Of a stretch of DNA of 16,631 bases, positions 6,339-13,559 are shown one piece after another. The notes under the pieces are model-generated. The model made no database searches and had not been told where the DNA came from. It saw only the letters and a program-made list of their open reading frames with translations. The position numbers and the translations under genes were made by a program. Source of the stretch: CALGLS01 sp047626155 (GTDB lineage: Bacteria; Bacteroidota; Bacteroidia; Chitinophagales; Saprospiraceae); NCBI GenBank assembly GCA_047626155.1, contig JBLHRR010000132.1, positions 1 to 16,631 on the forward strand, written 5' to 3'. Every line of letters starts with the position of its first letter. Position 1 is the first letter of the stretch.

Positions 6339-7205
6339 ATGCGTCAATTAAAAATTACTAACAAAATTACAGCAAGAGAGAGTCTCGCTCTTGACAAATA
6401 TCTTAATGATATTGGTAAAATCCCTATGCTAACTGGGGACGATGAGGCAAGGCTAGCTCGACTTATTAGAGATGGAGATCAGGATGCTTTGGATACAATG
6501 ACCAGGTCAAACCTGCGTTTCGTAGTTTCTGTAGCAAAGCAGTATCAGAATCAAGGTCTTTCACTAAGTGATTTGATCAATGAAGGAAACGTGGGGCTTA
6601 TGAAAGCGGCAAAGCGTTTTGATGAAACCAAAGGATTCAAATTCATTTCTTATGCCGTTTGGTGGATCAGACAAGCTATTCTTCAGTCCATCGTAGAATA
6701 TTCTAGAATCGTTAGGTTACCATTGAATAAGGTTGGTTCCTACAATAAAGTAAATGAAGCGTTCTTAAATTTTGTACAAGAATTTGAGCGAGAACCAACA
6801 CACGAAGAGCTGGCAGAAATCTTGGAGATGCGTCCAAAAGAAATAGGGAACATGCTTAAAGGAAATGGTCGACACCTTTCTTTCGATGCACCAATTAGCG
6901 GAGAAGACGGTGACTCTACCATGTTAGATGTTGTTTCTTCCGGAGACTCAGAAAGCCCGGACAACAACTTAATGGATCAGTCACTCAAGGACGAAGTACA
7001 ACAAGGTTTGTCCATCCTTTCTCCAAGAGAAGTTGAAGTACTGTCTTCTTACTACGGATTAAACGGATATAAATCTTTAACCCTTGAAGAAATCGGAGAA
7101 CTGTACGGCCTAACCCGTGAAAGAGTCCGACAAATTAAGGAAAGAGCCATTCGACGATTGCGTAAATCCTACAACAGAAACAACCTAAAATCGTATTTAG
7201 GTTAG
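6339..7205 (+). CDS. rpoD: Primary RNA polymerase sigma factor (sigma-70, Bacteroidota type)
   Basis: The 288-residue protein is the short housekeeping sigma of Bacteroidota, which lacks region 1.1 (the E. coli protein has 613 residues). It directs core RNA polymerase to TAnnTTTG promoters. Region 1.2 is at ~15-45 (LDKYLNDIGKIPMLTGDDEA). Region 2 spans ~50-125, including NLRFVVSVAKQYQNQGL, RFDETKGFKFISYAVWWIRQ (93-112, with the DNA-melting aromatic pair W108-W109) and the -10-recognising helix. Region 3 lies at ~130-210. Region 4 has its helix-turn-helix at ~248-276 (TLEEIGELYGLTRERVRQIK). The C-terminus LKSYLG is typical for the phylum. The ATG at 6339 gives the standard MRQLKIT start. It follows pnp, an arrangement frequent in Bacteroidota, but the ~880-bp gap and pnp terminator indicate separate transcription. 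Confidence 0.97.
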   Translation: MRQLKITNKITARESLALDKYLNDIGKIPMLTGDDEARLARLIRDGDQDALDTMTRSNLRFVVSVAKQYQNQGLSLSDLINEGNVGLMKAAKRFDETKGFKFISYAVWWIRQAILQSIVEYSRIVRLPLNKVGSYNKVNEAFLNFVQEFEREPTHEELAEILEMRPKEIGNMLKGNGRHLSFDAPISGEDGDSTMLDVVSSGDSESPDNNLMDQSLKDEVQQGLSILSPREVEVLSSYYGLNGYKSLTLEEIGELYGLTRERVRQIKERAIRRLRKSYNRNNLKSYLG

Positions 7206-7236
7206 AATAGTTAGCGAATAACTATATAAAGACCCT

Positions 7237-7350
7237 TCTTTGATAAATGACGTGGTTCCTCAAAAAGATTCTTCAAAAACGACTGTAATGCAACGGAAGG
7301 AGAGTTGAAAATCTATTTGAGGAACTACAAAACACGGAATTCGTCAAAGA
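7237..7350 (+). ncRNA. Candidate rod-like structured RNA in the rpoD 3' region
   Basis: One long interrupted stem can be drawn: TCTTTGA (7237-7243) with TCAAAGA (7344-7350), GTTCCTCAAA (7255-7264) with TTTGAGGAAC (7316-7325), and TTCAA (7272-7276) with TTGAA (7305-7309). Internal bulges separate these, and the apex is about 28 nt. It sits between the rpoD stop and the terminator at 7365-7399. It may be a 3'-UTR fold or a separate small RNA ending at that terminator. The rod shape recalls 6S RNA, but I see no diagnostic sequence for that. Confidence 0.3.
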
Positions 7351-7364
7351 ACTCTAAAAATTTA

Positions 7365-7399
7365 AAAATCACCTTTCAAAACTGAAAGGTGATTTTTTT
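7365..7399 (+). terminator. Intrinsic terminator after rpoD
   Basis: AAAATCACCTTTC (7365-7377) and GAAAGGTGATTTT (7384-7396) form a perfect 13-bp stem with a 6-nt loop and run into a seven-T tract. It lies 160 bp after the rpoD stop, so the rpoD transcript, or a small RNA, includes the structured segment before it. Confidence 0.92.
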
Positions 7400-7434
7400 A
7401 TATATTCGGGTTGTAAAGTAGATTTAAAGGTTTG

Positions 7435-7544
7435 CTAAACTTCCGCGTAGGGTAGGGAAAACTTTAGTAATCCTCATCTTCTAACATAGGAGATTTTACT
7501 AAACTTCCGTCTACAGTAGGGAAAACTTTAGTAAACCTTATCTT
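7435..7544. repeat. Two tandem direct repeats, each a hairpin
   Basis: Two 46-bp copies (7435-7480 and 7499-7544) agree at 40 of 46 positions and are offset by 64 bp. Each begins CTAAACTTCCG and contains GTAGGGAAAACTTTAGTAA. In each copy the start (CTAAA-CTTCC) can pair with the later GGGAA-AACTTTAG, giving two successive similar hairpins. They lie 98-207 bp upstream of the OmpA-like gene and may form its regulatory region. Confidence 0.65.
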
Positions 7545-7641
7545 AATATTTAGCATAAAGGCAAGTAAAATAATAAGATTCAAAGCTCATAAACTTAGTC
7601 CTCTGCTCAGCGTTCAGATCTTCCACAAGAAAAACGAAATC

Positions 7642-8634
7642 ATGAAAAAACAATACACCTACACCTTCTGCTTCCTCGTAATCACTTTGCTTTTAAGCTC
7701 CTGCGTTCCTAAAAAGAAATACGCCGAACTTGAAGAAAGTAACAAACGCTGGCAAAAACAAGTCAGTGGACTCAAAAAGCGTGGTAAAGAATTCACCTAC
7801 ACGGAAGCAGATATGAGCATTCTCAAACAGGATGTAACCAAAGCACAATCGGAAAGCGATATGATGCGTACTCAGTATGAAACTCAAGTACGTTACGTAC
7901 AAGACGTCGAAAGGCGCTACAATGAGTTATTGGAAGAAAACAAATTATTACTCAACGCTTCCTCCTCAGAAACCCAACAGCTCAGTGAAAGCCTGGCGGC
8001 TGCCCGTGTTGAACGTGATGACAAAATCCGGGAGCTAGATCGTTTGCAACAAGGGATGGGGACACTTCGGGCACAATTGGATGCCTGCGAAAATGCACCC
8101 ATCAAAAATTGCGACGAGTATCAAAGACAAGTCAACGAATTGAATAGCTTGTTAAACAATAAAGATGCGGCTTTACTCGCTTTAAAAACAAAGGTGAATC
8201 AGGCATTACTCGGCTTCTCCAATTCTGATTTAACCGTCACCGAAGCCAATGGAAAAGTATATGTTTCACTAAGTCAGGATTTATTATTCGCCAGTGGCTC
8301 TGATAAAATAGACTGGAAAGGGAGAAGCGCCATCCGTAAATTAGGAGAAGTTTTAAAAGCCAATCCAGATATCAATATCCTTGTAGAGGGACATACGGAT
8401 TCAGATGGAAGTTCAGCAAAAAATTGGGATCTCAGTGTTAGAAGAGCTACTGCAGTAGTGAAAGAATTGACAGGGCCGGGAGGTGTGGCTCCTAAAAATG
8501 TAACGGCAGCGGGAAGAGCCTTCTACCTACCTGTAGCATCCAATGCGACCAGAGAAGGAAAGGCTAAGAACAGAAGGACAGATATTATCCTGACACCGAA
8601 TTTGGACGATTTGTATAAGCTGATTAATCAGTAA
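7642..8634 (+). CDS. OmpA-family lipoprotein with coiled coil and peptidoglycan-binding domain
   Basis: The 330-residue protein starts with a lipoprotein signal peptide whose lipobox LSSC places the lipidated cysteine at residue 21. A long, charged, heptad-like coiled-coil region follows (~28-190), then a C-terminal OmpA domain (~205-322). The domain shows LLFASGSDKIDWKG, the loop VEGHTDSDG (248-256), NWDLSVRRA (261-269) and the terminal RRTDIIL. D263 and R268 correspond to the residues that hold the diaminopimelate side chain in OmpA-like domains. It should tether the outer membrane to peptidoglycan from the periplasm. It resembles Pal in parts but is longer and has the coiled-coil spacer. 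The M43 protease gene starts 28 bp after its stop, so the two are probably co-transcribed. A tandem hairpin repeat lies upstream. Confidence 0.93.
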   Translation: MKKQYTYTFCFLVITLLLSSCVPKKKYAELEESNKRWQKQVSGLKKRGKEFTYTEADMSILKQDVTKAQSESDMMRTQYETQVRYVQDVERRYNELLEENKLLLNASSSETQQLSESLAAARVERDDKIRELDRLQQGMGTLRAQLDACENAPIKNCDEYQRQVNELNSLLNNKDAALLALKTKVNQALLGFSNSDLTVTEANGKVYVSLSQDLLFASGSDKIDWKGRSAIRKLGEVLKANPDINILVEGHTDSDGSSAKNWDLSVRRATAVVKELTGPGGVAPKNVTAAGRAFYLPVASNATREGKAKNRRTDIILTPNLDDLYKLINQ

Positions 8635-8662
8635 TCTTGAAAATGGTATTCGTACCTGAAAT

Positions 8663-9898
8663 ATGAATAAGTATTTCTTTGTTTTTCTTTCCACTCTTAT
8701 CTGTAGTTGTTTTGCCACGGCACAGCAGTCTCCATTACGTTGCGGAAATGAATTGTTGGAAAATGAAGAAAGTTATGAGAATAGATTGTTAGAACGGAAT
8801 GCTAAGATTCAAAATTGGCTAAAGGAAGATCAGCAAACAGCGACTGCCCGTGAAGAGTATGTCATTCCAGTTGTAGTTCATGTTCTCTATACCAATGAGG
8901 AAGAACGACTTCCCCGTCAACAAATTCTTTCTCAAATAGCGGTACTCAATGAAGACTTTAATGCGCGCAATGTAGATACGGATCTGATCCCCGAAGAATT
9001 TCGTGACTTGAAAGCGGATATCGGATTTACTTTTTGCCTAGCCGGTAAAGATCCTTTAGGAGAAGACCATGATGGAATTATCTACCAACCAACAGCTGTA
9101 GATTGTATCGCCAATACCTTCGATGTTAAGAGCTTTAATAACAGAGCGAAATTGTATTACAGTGATGAAGGAGGTTCAGACTCGTGGGATACCGATCATT
9201 ATCTGAATATTTGGGTCGGTAACACCTGCGGGAAATACTTAGGCCAAACGGCGCCGCCTAATATTAGTTTCCCCGGAGAGGATGGTGTTATCATTGATTA
9301 TCAATACTTTGGAAGTGGATGTACCATATATCCTTTTCATCTTGGCAGAACAGCAACACATGAAGTTGGTCATTATTTTGGTTTGAATCACATCTTTTCC
9401 GGCGCTGATTGTGATGGTGATGACGGGATTTCCGATACTCCTTTTCAGGCCAGTTCTTATTCTGGCTGTCCCACATACCCACAGGTTTCCTGCAATAGCA
9501 GAGATATGTTCATGAATTTTATGGATTACGTTGATGACAATTGTATGCGTCTGTTTACCCTCGAACAAAAAGCCTGGATGGTGATGACTCTGGAAATGGA
9601 ACGCGAGGGTTTATTGAATTATGAAGATTGTAAGGTAAAAGAACCATTGGCTGAAAATGAAACGATCCTCTTTCCGAATCCGGCACAACATTGTATTTAC
9701 ATAGATTTGGATAGCGGAATTACAACAGCAGTAGATGTTAGGTTGTTTGACGCCAGTGGCCACCTAGTTTATGAAAGTAAAAGTAACGGAAATTTTATCA
9801 GACCCATCTCCGTGGAGTCCTTACCTGTCGGCATTTATTTTTTACGATTAGAATATGATGGGGGAGAAGCAACGAAAAAGGTGATGGTGGTGCATTGA
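8663..9898 (+). CDS. Secreted M43 (pappalysin/cytophagalysin) zinc metalloprotease with T9SS sorting domain
   Basis: The 411-residue precursor has a signal peptide (hydrophobic YFFVFLSTLICSCFATA, likely cut before QQSPLRC), a short propeptide-like region, and a metzincin catalytic domain (~65-320). The zinc site is HEVGHYFGLNH, with ligands H233, H237 and H243 and catalytic E234. A Met-turn follows at NFMDY (M287). Cysteine-rich segments such as GCPTYPQVSCNSRD lie between them, as in cytophagalysins. The C-terminal ~75 residues (ILFPNPAQHCIYIDL ... LPVGIYFLRLEYDGG ... KKVMVVH) are a type A T9SS sorting domain. The enzyme should therefore be exported by T9SS and released or anchored at the cell surface, where it would digest extracellular protein. 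It ends in TGA, which shows that TGA is a normal stop codon here. Confidence 0.94.
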   Translation: MNKYFFVFLSTLICSCFATAQQSPLRCGNELLENEESYENRLLERNAKIQNWLKEDQQTATAREEYVIPVVVHVLYTNEEERLPRQQILSQIAVLNEDFNARNVDTDLIPEEFRDLKADIGFTFCLAGKDPLGEDHDGIIYQPTAVDCIANTFDVKSFNNRAKLYYSDEGGSDSWDTDHYLNIWVGNTCGKYLGQTAPPNISFPGEDGVIIDYQYFGSGCTIYPFHLGRTATHEVGHYFGLNHIFSGADCDGDDGISDTPFQASSYSGCPTYPQVSCNSRDMFMNFMDYVDDNCMRLFTLEQKAWMVMTLEMEREGLLNYEDCKVKEPLAENETILFPNPAQHCIYIDLDSGITTAVDVRLFDASGHLVYESKSNGNFIRPISVESLPVGIYFLRLEYDGGEATKKVMVVH

Positions 9899-9910
9899 GT
9901 GTGGCAAGCT

Positions 9911-9937
9911 TTACCGCAACGGTGCAAAGAGCGCTAC
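9911..9937 (+). repeat. Dispersed intergenic repeat, copy 2
   Basis: This begins TTACCGCAACGGTGCAAAG and continues AGCGCTAC. It matches the copy at 16240-16214 (minus strand) at about 24 of 27 positions and the copy at 5585 at 18 of the first 19. The following 9962-9970 TCATTTAGTAC-like word also occurs at the right edge of the foldback near 5783-5793. The copy lies in the 96-bp gap between the protease and sanA genes. Confidence 0.55.
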
Positions 9938-9994
9938 GTTTTTTCGAGCAAAAGGGAGTCATTTAGTACAAAAAAAACGTTCAAAAAAACAGCT

Positions 9995-10633
9995 ATGAAA
10001 AAACTCTTCAAACTCTTCAAAATGGGATTCGTATTTCTCTTACTCATAGCACTTCTAATTGCTGTTGCTGACTTCTCCATCAAACACACCGCTGCAGAAA
10101 GTATTTATTCTTCCACAGAAGATATTCCATATAATAAAGTAGGTCTATTGTTAGGGACCGGTAAGTTTCTTAAAAGTGGATGGCTTAACTTGTATTATCA
10201 ATATAGGATAGATGCTGCCGTCAAGTTATTCGAATCAGGGAAAATTGATGTCATTTTGGTGAGTGGCGATAATAGCCGAGAGGGCTATGACGAGCCTACC
10301 ACATTTAAAGAAGACCTTATTAAAAGGGGTATTCCTCCAGGGAAAATTCACCTGGACTTTGCAGGCTTTAGGACTTTGGATTCTGTTGTTCGGAGTAAAG
10401 TAGTTTTTGGACAGGAGTCTGTTACCATTATTTCTCAACCATTCCATAATGAACGAGCGATCTTTATAGCCAATGCTAAGGGAATAAAAGCCGTAGGTTT
10501 TAACGCAAAAGATGTCAGTTTACGTTTTGGGCTTAAGGTGCAATTAAGGGAGCGATTGGCTAGAGTAAAAGTATTGTTGGATTTACTATTCGGAAAGCAA
10601 CCTAAATTTTTAGGAGAGAAAGTGAAGATTTAA
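9995..10633 (+). CDS. sanA: SanA-like DUF218 (YdcF/ElyC superfamily) inner-membrane protein
   Basis: The 212-residue protein has one N-terminal membrane segment (FKMGFVFLLLIALLIAVADF, ~8-27) and a DUF218 domain outside it. Residues align closely with E. coli SanA: VGLLLGTGKFLKSGWLNLYY, the basic YRIDAA, LVSGDNSREGYDEPTTFKED, LDFAGFRTLDSVVRSK, IISQPFHNERAIFIA and the C-terminal PKFLGE. SanA affects envelope barrier function and vancomycin sensitivity in enterobacteria; its biochemical activity is not settled. I chose the ATG at 9995: the longer frame from GTG 9899 would add 32 residues that run through a dispersed repeat and do not look like protein. The gap to the protease gene is 96 bp, so co-transcription is possible but unproven. 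Confidence 0.9.
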   Translation: MKKLFKLFKMGFVFLLLIALLIAVADFSIKHTAAESIYSSTEDIPYNKVGLLLGTGKFLKSGWLNLYYQYRIDAAVKLFESGKIDVILVSGDNSREGYDEPTTFKEDLIKRGIPPGKIHLDFAGFRTLDSVVRSKVVFGQESVTIISQPFHNERAIFIANAKGIKAVGFNAKDVSLRFGLKVQLRERLARVKVLLDLLFGKQPKFLGEKVKI

Positions 10634-10764
10634 TCTGTAACATAAACCACTTCATGAGCTTCATTGTAAGTTGGTATTTCTAATCGACTTATCATTCTTT
10701 CTATAGTAGTCCCAAGACTAATCTGAGCGTGCAAGCTACGGCAATACTTTCTAGACAGGTTCAT
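10630..10764 (-). other. Small minus-strand ORF or gene remnant, overlapping the sanA stop
   Basis: A 44-codon frame from ATG at 10764 to a TAA sharing bases with the sanA stop encodes MNLSRKYCRSLHAQ...SRLEIPTYNEAHEVVYVTD. The frame is open for about ten more codons upstream (WQVTKLTPKI) before a stop. The composition looks protein-like, but I recognise no family. It could be the 3' scrap of a lost gene or chance. Confidence 0.2.
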
Positions 10765-11187
10765 AATTTTAGGAGTCAATTTGGTTACTTGCCATTAACT
10801 TGCTTTTTTACTTTTTCGTTCCCTAACGATAGCCTTAGAGGGACTAATTAAATTGAGTAGAGAGTAATGCAATAGAACAATGAGGCGTGGCATCGTTTTT
10901 GAAAATAAAAAGTTGTTTTCAATCCCAATCTTGAATAGTAAAAAAAGACAACTATTATTTTGAGTCCGTTTTCAATAGTATTGAAAATAGATGTCAATGA
11001 TGTGTTAGTCTTTTAGCACGAGAATATCAATCTGGATATTCGATATTTAAATTTCAATATACTAAATAGCCCAAATAAGTCTAGGATACCACTCAAAAAC
11101 TAGTTTGTCAATAAACAAAAGTATCCAAATAAAACTCTTTTAATTTTATTAAGAGGGTTATTATTTTTATACGAATAATAATAAAAT
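10765..11187. other. AT-rich non-coding region upstream of the histidine kinase
   Basis: No convincing gene is present. It contains a perfect palindrome at 10969-10987 and a dyad GAATATC/GATATTC at 11022-11041, both of operator type. No exact TAnnTTTG box is seen on the plus strand. Confidence 0.5.
10969..10987. repeat. Perfect 9-bp palindrome upstream of the histidine kinase
   Basis: TTTTCAATA at 10969-10977 and TATTGAAAA at 10979-10987 are reverse complements around one G. This fits a dimeric regulator site. A second dyad, GAATATC (11022-11028) with GATATTC (11035-11041), follows about 35 bp later. Confidence 0.45.
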
Positions 11188-11210
11188 CCTTGTCGTTTTA
11201 TAAGACAAGG
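11188..11210 (+). promoter_or_regulatory. Hairpin just upstream of the histidine kinase start
   Basis: CCTTGTC (11188-11194) and GACAAGG (11204-11210) form a 7-bp stem with a 9-nt loop, ending 25 bp before the ATG. It may sit in the leader. It has no T-run after it, so it is not a usual terminator. Confidence 0.4.
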
Positions 11211-11235
11211 GCCGAGCTAAATTAGTAATGGATTT

Positions 11236-13194
11236 ATGAATAATGAAAATTCAGTTAGTATTGGGGGGGAAGAAGAGACGTGTACAAATGTATTGTTAGA
11301 GGGGGCTGAAGTGAAGTATCAGCGTCTGTACCAAAACATGTCTGATGCTGTGTTGTTATATAATTATAAAGAGGAGGAAATTTTAGATTGTAATCCATCG
11401 GCCTTGGCTTTGTTGGGGTATACAAAAGAGGAGTTGTTGCGTCTGAATAGATTTGATTTATTAGCTTCAACAAGTCGATTTCATCCGGATGTAGATGTAC
11501 ATGAATTAGTTGCCACCCAACATAAAGAAAAGGTATTTGCAGGAGGCGCGATATATTCTTTAGCAGAGGTCTACACCAAAAAGAGAATTGCTTTTCCTGC
11601 TAAAATAAATGTCGTTTCTCTGGGAAAAGGCTCCTATCTCGCTTTCGTGATCGTACAAGACATGACGAAAGACTATGAGAAAAGTAGGTCCTTAGAGGCG
11701 AAGGAAAGAAGGAACCAGATAATATTAGATAATACCCATGAAGGGATACTTTACTTTTGTCTGGATAAGCGAGTCCCTATTGATTGTAATCAAAAAGCCC
11801 TGAACATATTAGGAGTTCCGGATAGAGATACGCTGCTGAAAGCTACTTCTGAATATTTTTATGTGACTGGAATGCACAATAAATTACCTGCCAAAGAATT
11901 TTTTGCCAGAATTATTAAGGAAGCTAAACAGAAACCTTACACCTATGTTTATCAGATGAAAAATGAGAAAGGAGCGAAAATGATGATTAAAGGCCGTGCG
12001 GTATATGATGATACCAGAAAGGAGGCTCCTAAGGTTATATTTTTTATTCGAAATGTTACGGAAAAATATATAGCAAATGAAGAGACGAACCGTTTGTTTG
12101 ATCAGCAAAGACAAATTATTGAGGCCATTCCTGCTCCCTTTATGTTTAGAGATTTAAACGGGAACATACTCGTCTGTAACAAGAAACTTGCAGAAAGCAG
12201 AGGCTTGGAAAACCCTGAAGAGCTCGTGGGACTAAATTTGAGAGATGTGTTGGGAAACAAGGAAATAGAAGATGTTCTGGAAGAAGATAATATGATAGCT
12301 CTTTCAGAAAAGAAGATACACAGTAGAATCTTTTCCGGCGAGAATGGAATGGGAGAAAAACGATGGTACCGAAACGATAAAACCCCTTTCCTAAGCATGG
12401 AGGGAGAAGTAACAGGTGTCTTATCTTATCTTGTTGACATCACAGAAATTATGGAGCAAAACGAACGCCTTAAATCTTACATTGAATCCAACAAGCAACT
12501 CAATAATTTCGCATCTATTGCTTCTCATGATTTGCAGACTCCTTTACGTACCATTCAGAGCTTTATCCAACTGTTACAACAAAAGTTAGGCGAAAGACTG
12601 AGCGATGAAGAAAAGGAATACATGCAGTTTATTTCTTTAGCTACTGATAACATGCGCCACCTTATTAGAGACCTGCGTACTTATTCTCAAGTAGATGCTG
12701 GACGTTTGAACATCAAAGAATTTTCTCTGGATAAAATGGTCAAAGAAATCCTTTCTGAAATTCAGTCAGTAATTAATCAGACGAGTGCCTCCATTCATAT
12801 AACAACAGAATTACCAAGTGTCCAAGGGGACAGAATTAAGATCAAGCAACTGGTTCAAAACCTGTTCACTAATGCCTTGAAATATATTGATAAAGGGATT
12901 GTTCCTGAAGTTGTCATTCATTTTGAGGATCGACCCAAATGTTGGTACATGGAAATGACAGACAATGGAATCGGCATTAACGCAGATTATCAGGAGCAAA
13001 TTTTTGAACTCTTTCAACGATTGCATAATAACACTGATGAATACCAGGGAACAGGGATTGGCTTGTCTCTTTGTAAAAAAGTAGTGGAACAACACCAAGG
13101 TGAAATTGGTGTCCGCTCAGAAGAAGGTAAAGGAAGCACATTCTATTTTACCATTGCCAAACATATTGAAACGGTGCAAGATCTAATGAGCTAA
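11236..13194 (+). CDS. Cytoplasmic PAS-domain sensor histidine kinase
   Basis: The 652-residue protein has three PAS domains (~25-145, 160-275, 285-405), a HisKA dimerisation domain and a HATPase_c domain. PAS landmarks include YQNMSDAVLLYNYKEEEILDCN and FMFRDLNGNILVCNKKLAE. The H box is FASIASHDLQTPLRTIQSF with the phospho-accepting H431. The ATPase boxes are N (QNLFTNALKY, N546), G1 (DNGIG, 576-580), F (FELFQRLH) and G2 (GTGIGLSLCKKVVEQHQG, 605 onward). There is no signal peptide or membrane segment, so it senses a cytoplasmic cue, perhaps through a PAS ligand that cannot be read here. It lacks a receiver domain and no response regulator gene is adjacent, so its partner is elsewhere. The SHDLQxPLR H box is of the phytochrome-kinase-like type common in Bacteroidota. 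Confidence 0.93.
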   Translation: MNNENSVSIGGEEETCTNVLLEGAEVKYQRLYQNMSDAVLLYNYKEEEILDCNPSALALLGYTKEELLRLNRFDLLASTSRFHPDVDVHELVATQHKEKVFAGGAIYSLAEVYTKKRIAFPAKINVVSLGKGSYLAFVIVQDMTKDYEKSRSLEAKERRNQIILDNTHEGILYFCLDKRVPIDCNQKALNILGVPDRDTLLKATSEYFYVTGMHNKLPAKEFFARIIKEAKQKPYTYVYQMKNEKGAKMMIKGRAVYDDTRKEAPKVIFFIRNVTEKYIANEETNRLFDQQRQIIEAIPAPFMFRDLNGNILVCNKKLAESRGLENPEELVGLNLRDVLGNKEIEDVLEEDNMIALSEKKIHSRIFSGENGMGEKRWYRNDKTPFLSMEGEVTGVLSYLVDITEIMEQNERLKSYIESNKQLNNFASIASHDLQTPLRTIQSFIQLLQQKLGERLSDEEKEYMQFISLATDNMRHLIRDLRTYSQVDAGRLNIKEFSLDKMVKEILSEIQSVINQTSASIHITTELPSVQGDRIKIKQLVQNLFTNALKYIDKGIVPEVVIHFEDRPKCWYMEMTDNGIGINADYQEQIFELFQRLHNNTDEYQGTGIGLSLCKKVVEQHQGEIGVRSEEGKGSTFYFTIAKHIETVQDLMS

Positions 13195-13326
13195 GGACAT
13201 TCGTATTTTGTTTAAATAACATGCCTTGTATCCTACAGAAGCGAGGTCTTGTTTGTTTTGTTAAAATAAAACGAATCTGGCAGAAAATTTGCTATTTATC
13301 CTCTTAGTATTACACAAAAAATAATT

Positions 13327-13409
13327 TCCCGATTTCTTTGGTGGAAACGATTATATAAATCACTCTCCCTGTGGTTGTTTTGATTTACATAATCGTTTCC
13401 AAATCGGGA
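13327..13409. repeat. Large near-perfect foldback between the kinase and the surface-protein gene
   Basis: TCCCGATTT (13327-13335) pairs with AAATCGGGA (13401-13409). GGAAACGATTATATAAATCA (13343-13362) pairs with 13381-13400 with one mismatch. A 7-nt bulge (13336-13342) lies on the left arm only, and the loop is 18 nt. The 28 paired bases far exceed a normal terminator and no T-run follows directly. The remainder of 13195-13559 is AT-rich with no ORF. Confidence 0.75.
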
Positions 13410-13510
13410 TTTAATTTTTCGTTGTCACTTAGAATCCCTTCTTCCTACTTGCCGCTCCCGGCAGAAAATAAACCCCTCTGTTTTTTACCCTCCTTTTATC
13501 GTTCCCTCCA

Positions 13511-13518
13511 TATGTTTG
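13511..13518 (+). promoter_or_regulatory. Putative -7 box for the T9SS surface-protein gene
   Basis: TATGTTTG is an exact match to TAnnTTTG, 41 bp before the ATG at 13560. A T-rich stretch at ~13481-13500 may stand in for the -33 element. It lies about 100 bp downstream of the large foldback. Confidence 0.5.
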
Positions 13519-13559
13519 CTACTAAAATGTAATCGGACTGTTACAAATAACTAGAACCC

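Noticed and set aside
7435..7544. CRISPR array
   Set aside because: There are only two repeat units with a single short spacer, no leader and no cas genes.
9899..9994. GTG start 32 codons upstream for the SanA-like protein
   Set aside because: The extra residues translate a dispersed intergenic repeat. The ATG at 9995 gives a typical SanA N-terminus with its membrane segment.
11228..11239. Three-codon ORF (ATG GAT TTA TGA) overlapping the kinase start
   Set aside because: It is too short to separate from chance in AT-rich DNA and no structure depends on it.
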